DNA of 7,245 nucleotides. Origin: an uncultured Synechococcus sp. (GTDB lineage: Bacteria; Cyanobacteriota; Cyanobacteriia; PCC-6307; Cyanobiaceae). Under the pieces are notes generated by a model. The model did not search any database, was not told the DNA's origin, and was given only the letters and a program-made list of their open reading frames with translations. A program made the translations under genes and the position numbers. The DNA lies in contig CAJWZN010000065.1 in the NCBI GenBank assembly GCA_913050105.1, positions 1-7,245 on the forward strand, written 5' to 3'. Position 1 is the stretch's first letter. Each line of letters starts with the position of its first letter. Positions 4,096 through 7,245 of this stretch are shown here, one piece after another.

Positions 4096-5172
4096 TTGGC
4101 CTATCAGCGTTTCAAGGCCCTTTTGATCGGCTTGATCAGCATTGCTCTATTCGGCATCGCCGCACCGGCATGGGCCGCGCTGCCCCAGGGCAACGCCGTG
4201 AAGGACCCGGCAGCCATCCTTCGCGATGCCCTGCCGTTCGAACAAGACGACATCCGTGAAATGCAGCATCGGCTGGAACTGACCAGCGATGACCTGCGAG
4301 CGAAACGCTGGCCCGCGCTGGGGAAAGCCGTCTCCCGAAGCGAAACCGTGCTTGCCAAGCGTCGAACCACCATCCTCGAAGCGGTGCCGGTGGACCTCCG
4401 GGATCAGGCCGACTCCCTGCTGAAAGAAGTCGATCAGGGCCTCATCACTCTCAAGGAACGCATCGGGGAAATCGACAAACCCGGATTCATCGCTGCACGA
4501 CGCAGCACTCTCAGCCGCATCGGCGCCGTCGAGGCTCTGATGGTTGAAGACGGCTTTGAGCGCGAGATCCCTTCGGAGTTCGATGCTCTGCCCCGTCTCC
4601 AGGGTCGCGCAACTCTGGCCATCAGCACCAGCCAGGGCGATCTGACCGCCATCGTGGACGGATACAACGCACCGTTGACCGCCGGTGCCTTCGTGGACCT
4701 TGCTTTAAAAGGTTTTTATGACGGTCTCCCCTTCATTCGCGCAGAAGATTTCTACGTGCTGCAAAGCGGTGATCCAAAAGGACCTGAGATCGGTTACATC
4801 GATCCATCAACGAAACAGGAGCGCCACGTACCCCTTGAAATTCGCGTTCCTGAAGAAGACGACACCATTTACAACGAGACTTTTGAGGATGTTGGCCTGT
4901 TCAAAGCCACACCTACCCTGCCGTTTGCCACCCTGGGAACCCTCGGCTGGGCCCACTCGGACCAGGCCCTGGACGACGGTTCCTCGCAGTTCTTCATGTT
5001 CCTCTATGAGGCTGAGCTGACACCGGCAGGTCTGAATCTGGTGGATGGCCGCAACGCTGCATTCGGTTACGTCGTTGAAGGGTTTGATGTACTCGAAGAG
5101 CTGGGCGTGGATGACAGCATCCGTTCCATCACCGTGACCGACGGTGCCGACCGCCTCCGCAGTCACGCATGA
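4096..5172 (+). CDS. Secreted cyclophilin-type peptidyl-prolyl cis-trans isomerase (CYP38/TLP40-like)
   Basis: This protein has 358 residues from the TTG at 4096. The N-terminus has a short basic region (YQRFK), a hydrophobic core (LLIGLISIALFGIAA) and an AWA-ALPQ cleavage site near residue 27, so it is exported to the periplasm or thylakoid lumen. Residues about 30-165 are helical and charged, like the N-terminal bundle of plant CYP38/TLP40. The cyclophilin-like domain begins at GRATLAIST (170). It keeps the expected catalytic arginine in FIRAEDFYVLQSGDP (Arg215) and SSQFFMF (296-302), but is otherwise far from classical cyclophilins. It contains AFGYVVEGFDVLEEL near the C-terminus. Its likely role is as a folding or assembly factor for lumenal or photosystem proteins, inferred from the plant homologues. 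The frame is open upstream into the efp gene without ATG or GTG; the TTG gives exactly one signal peptide, and GGGG lies 7 bases upstream. Its TGA overlaps the thiL ATG. Confidence 0.88.
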   Translation: MAYQRFKALLIGLISIALFGIAAPAWAALPQGNAVKDPAAILRDALPFEQDDIREMQHRLELTSDDLRAKRWPALGKAVSRSETVLAKRRTTILEAVPVDLRDQADSLLKEVDQGLITLKERIGEIDKPGFIAARRSTLSRIGAVEALMVEDGFEREIPSEFDALPRLQGRATLAISTSQGDLTAIVDGYNAPLTAGAFVDLALKGFYDGLPFIRAEDFYVLQSGDPKGPEIGYIDPSTKQERHVPLEIRVPEEDDTIYNETFEDVGLFKATPTLPFATLGTLGWAHSDQALDDGSSQFFMFLYEAELTPAGLNLVDGRNAAFGYVVEGFDVLEELGVDDSIRSITVTDGADRLRSHA

Positions 5173-6158
5173 GCACCTCCCTGGCGGAGCTGGGTGAAGC
5201 GGAACTGCTCCGGCGGCTCGCCACCTTCGCCCCGCCAGGTCAATTGGACGACGACACCGCGTGCCTCGCGCCCGATCCGCGTTCTCTGATCGTGAACACC
5301 GATGTGCTGGTGGACGGCGTCCATTTCAGTGACAACACCACCTCTGCAGACGACGCAGGCTGGCGAGCCGTAGCGGCCAACCTGTCTGATCTCGCGGCCA
5401 GTGGTGTGACAAGCGTTGATGGAATCACGGTTGGGCTGGTGGCACCAGGGCACACCAGCTGGAACTGGGTGGAGGGGGTCTACAGCGGGATCAGCTCGGC
5501 GTTGAACCAGTTCGGTGGCGTGCTTCTGGGCGGAGACTGCTCAGCGGGAGCCAATCGACTGCTGGCGATCACGGCCCTGGGCCGCCTTGGGCCTCTAAGG
5601 CTGCTGCGCAGCGATGCAAAGCCAGGCGATGTTGTCGTGACAAGCGGTGCACACGGCCTGAGCCGACTGGGGCTGGCGCTGCTCCAACGGGAGGTCGATC
5701 CAGCCACCGCTGGCCTGAACCAGGTACTGCAGGAGCGAGCCATCCAACAGCACCGTCGCCCTGTGCCCCGTTTTGATGCCCTACATAGCTTGCTGCAGTG
5801 CAAACCATCAGGCCTGCCGTGGCGAGCCGGAGGAACTGACAGCAGCGACGGACTGATCGCTGCGGTGCAGGGACTTTGCAGAGCCAGCGGTTGCGGCGCC
5901 GTTCTGCAGCAATCAGCGATTCCACGGCCCAACGGATGGCCACAGGGAGAGCAGTGGGATCGCTGGTGCCTCAGCGGCGGTGAAGACTTCGAATTGGTGC
6001 TGGCACTGCCGCCGGCCTGGGCAAGAGCCTGGCAATCATCCATGCCGGGAAGCTATTGCCTGGGGCGAATGACTGCAGAGCCAGATCGCATTATCTGGAA
6101 TGACGGTTCAACACTGACGCTGAACAGCGGATACGACCATTTTCAGACGATGACCTAA
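5169..6158 (+). CDS. thiL: Thiamine-monophosphate kinase ThiL
   Basis: ThiL phosphorylates thiamine monophosphate with ATP to thiamine diphosphate, the last step of vitamin B1 coenzyme synthesis, in the cytoplasm. It has 329 residues, normal for the family. The metal/ATP-binding acidic motif LDDDTA is at 26-31. NTDVLVDGVHF (43-53) and NLSDLAASG (71-79) are the conserved PurM/ThiL-superfamily motifs. GGVLLGGD lies at 116-123, KPGDVVVTSGAHGLS at 151-165, GGTDSSDGL (221-229) matches the family D-x-SDGL motif, and GGEDFELV is at 270-277. The ATG overlaps the stop of the upstream isomerase gene as ATGA, so the two are very probably one transcript with coupled translation, although no functional link is evident. 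Downstream, a hairpin terminator begins 7 bases past the stop. Assignment is secure. Confidence 0.95.
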   Translation: MSTSLAELGEAELLRRLATFAPPGQLDDDTACLAPDPRSLIVNTDVLVDGVHFSDNTTSADDAGWRAVAANLSDLAASGVTSVDGITVGLVAPGHTSWNWVEGVYSGISSALNQFGGVLLGGDCSAGANRLLAITALGRLGPLRLLRSDAKPGDVVVTSGAHGLSRLGLALLQREVDPATAGLNQVLQERAIQQHRRPVPRFDALHSLLQCKPSGLPWRAGGTDSSDGLIAAVQGLCRASGCGAVLQQSAIPRPNGWPQGEQWDRWCLSGGEDFELVLALPPAWARAWQSSMPGSYCLGRMTAEPDRIIWNDGSTLTLNSGYDHFQTMT

Positions 6159-6164
6159 ATCCAA

Positions 6165-6192
6165 AGAAAACCTCCCCGTGGGGAGGCTTTCT
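6165..6192. terminator. Bidirectional intrinsic terminator between thiL and gap2
   Basis: CCTCCCC (6171-6177) and GGGGAGG (6180-6186) form a strong GC stem around a tight GT/CGTG loop. The stem is flanked by complementary AGAAA (6165-6169) and TTTCT (6188-6192) across one A-C mismatch. Read rightward it ends in CTTTCT after thiL. Read leftward it ends in TTTTCTTT after gap2, which is the better T-run. It therefore most likely stops both convergent transcripts, and the gap2 transcript more efficiently. Confidence 0.85.
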
Positions 6193-6214
6193 GGAGCTAG
6201 TCAAGCGACCTGAA

Positions 6215-7240
6215 TCACTTCCAGTTCTTGGCGACGACTTCCGCCAGATCAACCACACGCTGGCTGTATCCCCACTCGTTGTCGTACCAGGCAAGAATCT
6301 TCACGGCCTTATCGCCCATGGCGTAGGTGAGGTCTGCGTCGAAGATGGTGGACTCATTGGTACCGGCGTAGTCGGTGGAAACCAGAGGAAGATCGCTGTA
6401 CTTGATGATCCCCTTCATGCCGTTCTCAGAAGCCGACTTCATGGCGGCTTTGATGTCATCAACACTGGCCCCGCGGGACGGTCCAAAGGTCAAATCAACA
6501 GCAGACACATTCGGGGTGGGGACACGCATGGCGAAGCCCGTGAGCTTGCCCTTCACCTCGGGATAAACAAGGGCGACAGCCTTGGCCGCACCGGTGGTGG
6601 TGGGGACCATGTTCAGAGCTGCTGCACGGGCACGACGCAGGTCGCGGTGGCTGTTATCCAGGATCCGTTGATCACCGGTGTAGCTGTGAATGGTGGTCAT
6701 CAGACCCCAGTCGAGACCAAAGTTCTGGTCCAGAACCTTCACGATCGGAGCCAGGCAGTTGGTGGTGCAGCTGGCGTTGCTGAGGATGTCCCAGTCCTCA
6801 TGGCGGTATTGATCGTCATTGACGCCCACCACAAAGGTGCCGACACGATCACCTTTTCCCGGTGCGGTGAGGATGACCTTCTTGGCACCAGCCTGCATGT
6901 GCATGCTGGCTTTCTCATCGGTATTGAAAACACCGGTTGACTCGATCACCAGGTCAACACCCCACTCCTTCCAGGGGCAGTTGAGCGGGTTGCGGTCGGC
7001 GAAGAACTTGATCTCTTTGCCGTTGATGAACATCGCATCATCCGTGGTCTTGATGTCCACGGAAGGGTCCAGGCGACCCAGGATGGAGTCGTAAGTCAGC
7101 AGATGAGCGCTGGTCGCAGGATCAGATGTGGAGTTCATCCCCACAATCTCAAGACCCGTATTTGCCCCACGGCTGATCCATCCCCGAAGCACATTGCGAC
7201 CAATCCGGCCGAATCCATTGATCGCAACGCGCAGGGTCAT
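6215..7240 (-). CDS. gap2: Glyceraldehyde-3-phosphate dehydrogenase, Gap2 (Calvin cycle) type
   Basis: This enzyme interconverts 1,3-bisphosphoglycerate and glyceraldehyde 3-phosphate. In cyanobacteria the Gap2 isoform works in the Calvin cycle and gluconeogenesis and can use NADP(H). The 341-residue protein starts VAINGFGRIGRNVLRGW (5-21), the Rossmann nucleotide site. SNASCTTNCLAP (154-165) holds catalytic Cys158, and TTIHSYTGDQRILD (182-195) holds His185. NMVPTTTGAAKAV, RVPTPNVSAVDL and the C-terminal WYDNEWGYSQRVVDLAEVVAKNWK-like signature are all present, and closely match cyanobacterial Gap2. At the end of the second strand it reads GMNSTSD (34-40); Ser37 replaces the aspartate found in NAD-specific enzymes, consistent with NADP use. 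There is no C-terminal CP12-like extension as in plant GapB. The ATG is at 7240; its promoter lies beyond the right edge. Confidence 0.96.
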   Translation of the reverse strand: MTLRVAINGFGRIGRNVLRGWISRGANTGLEIVGMNSTSDPATSAHLLTYDSILGRLDPSVDIKTTDDAMFINGKEIKFFADRNPLNCPWKEWGVDLVIESTGVFNTDEKASMHMQAGAKKVILTAPGKGDRVGTFVVGVNDDQYRHEDWDILSNASCTTNCLAPIVKVLDQNFGLDWGLMTTIHSYTGDQRILDNSHRDLRRARAAALNMVPTTTGAAKAVALVYPEVKGKLTGFAMRVPTPNVSAVDLTFGPSRGASVDDIKAAMKSASENGMKGIIKYSDLPLVSTDYAGTNESTIFDADLTYAMGDKAVKILAWYDNEWGYSQRVVDLAEVVAKNWK

Positions 7241-7245
7241 GGCAG

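Noticed and set aside
5480..6043. A 187-codon minus-strand frame opposite thiL
   Set aside because: Its Ser/Pro/Arg-rich, low-complexity translation is typical of the complement of a GC-rich gene; the thiL motifs on the other strand are unambiguous.
1..7245. CRISPR repeats, insertion sequences, tRNA or rRNA genes, riboswitches upstream of thiL or pdxA
   Set aside because: No regularly spaced repeats, transposase motifs or cloverleaf sequences were seen. thiL is coupled to the upstream gene with no leader, so no TPP riboswitch fits there.

Overview
The window looks like ordinary core chromosome of a marine picocyanobacterium (Synechococcus/Prochlorococcus group, most likely a moderately GC-rich marine Synechococcus). 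The evidence is a Gap2-type glyceraldehyde-3-phosphate dehydrogenase, a secreted cyclophilin of the CYP38/TLP40 style, a stand-alone accB beside efp, and an HNH protein and short membrane proteins that resemble conserved picocyanobacterial families. Gene packing is very tight. The HIP1 octamer of many freshwater cyanobacteria was not found. All family assignments come from reading motifs, not from database searches.

Layout, left to right: (1) 1-129, minus strand, the 5' end of a large gene, probably a helicase, running off the left edge; (2) 130-288, a divergent intergenic region with a possible promoter and a 10-bp palindrome; (3) an HNH nuclease domain protein (+), tail-to-tail with a 57-residue single-membrane-segment protein (-); (4) an atypical short-chain dehydrogenase/epimerase-like protein (+), tail-to-tail with a 54-residue TTG-initiated membrane-anchored small protein (-) that starts 4 bases from pdxA; (5) pdxA (+), vitamin B6 synthesis, overlapping at its 3' end with accB (-); (6) efp-accB (-), a translationally coupled pair joining translation elongation and fatty acid synthesis; (7) a secreted cyclophilin-type peptidyl-prolyl isomerase (+) coupled by an ATGA overlap to thiL (+), thiamin diphosphate synthesis; (8) a bidirectional terminator hairpin; (9) gap2 (-), the Calvin cycle/gluconeogenic GAPDH, complete to its start codon at the right edge.

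The genes are mainly housekeeping: coenzymes (pdxA, thiL), fatty acid synthesis (accB), translation (efp), protein folding outside the cytoplasm, and carbon fixation (gap2). I see no mobile element, CRISPR array, tRNA/rRNA, toxin-antitoxin pair or defence cassette, and no convincing new multi-gene system. The points worth a second look are local: a premature in-frame stop or unusual start at the helicase-like gene, two small genes that are easily missed, strong hairpins inside or at the ends of genes, and head-to-head and tail-to-tail overlaps that force regulatory signals into neighbouring coding sequence.
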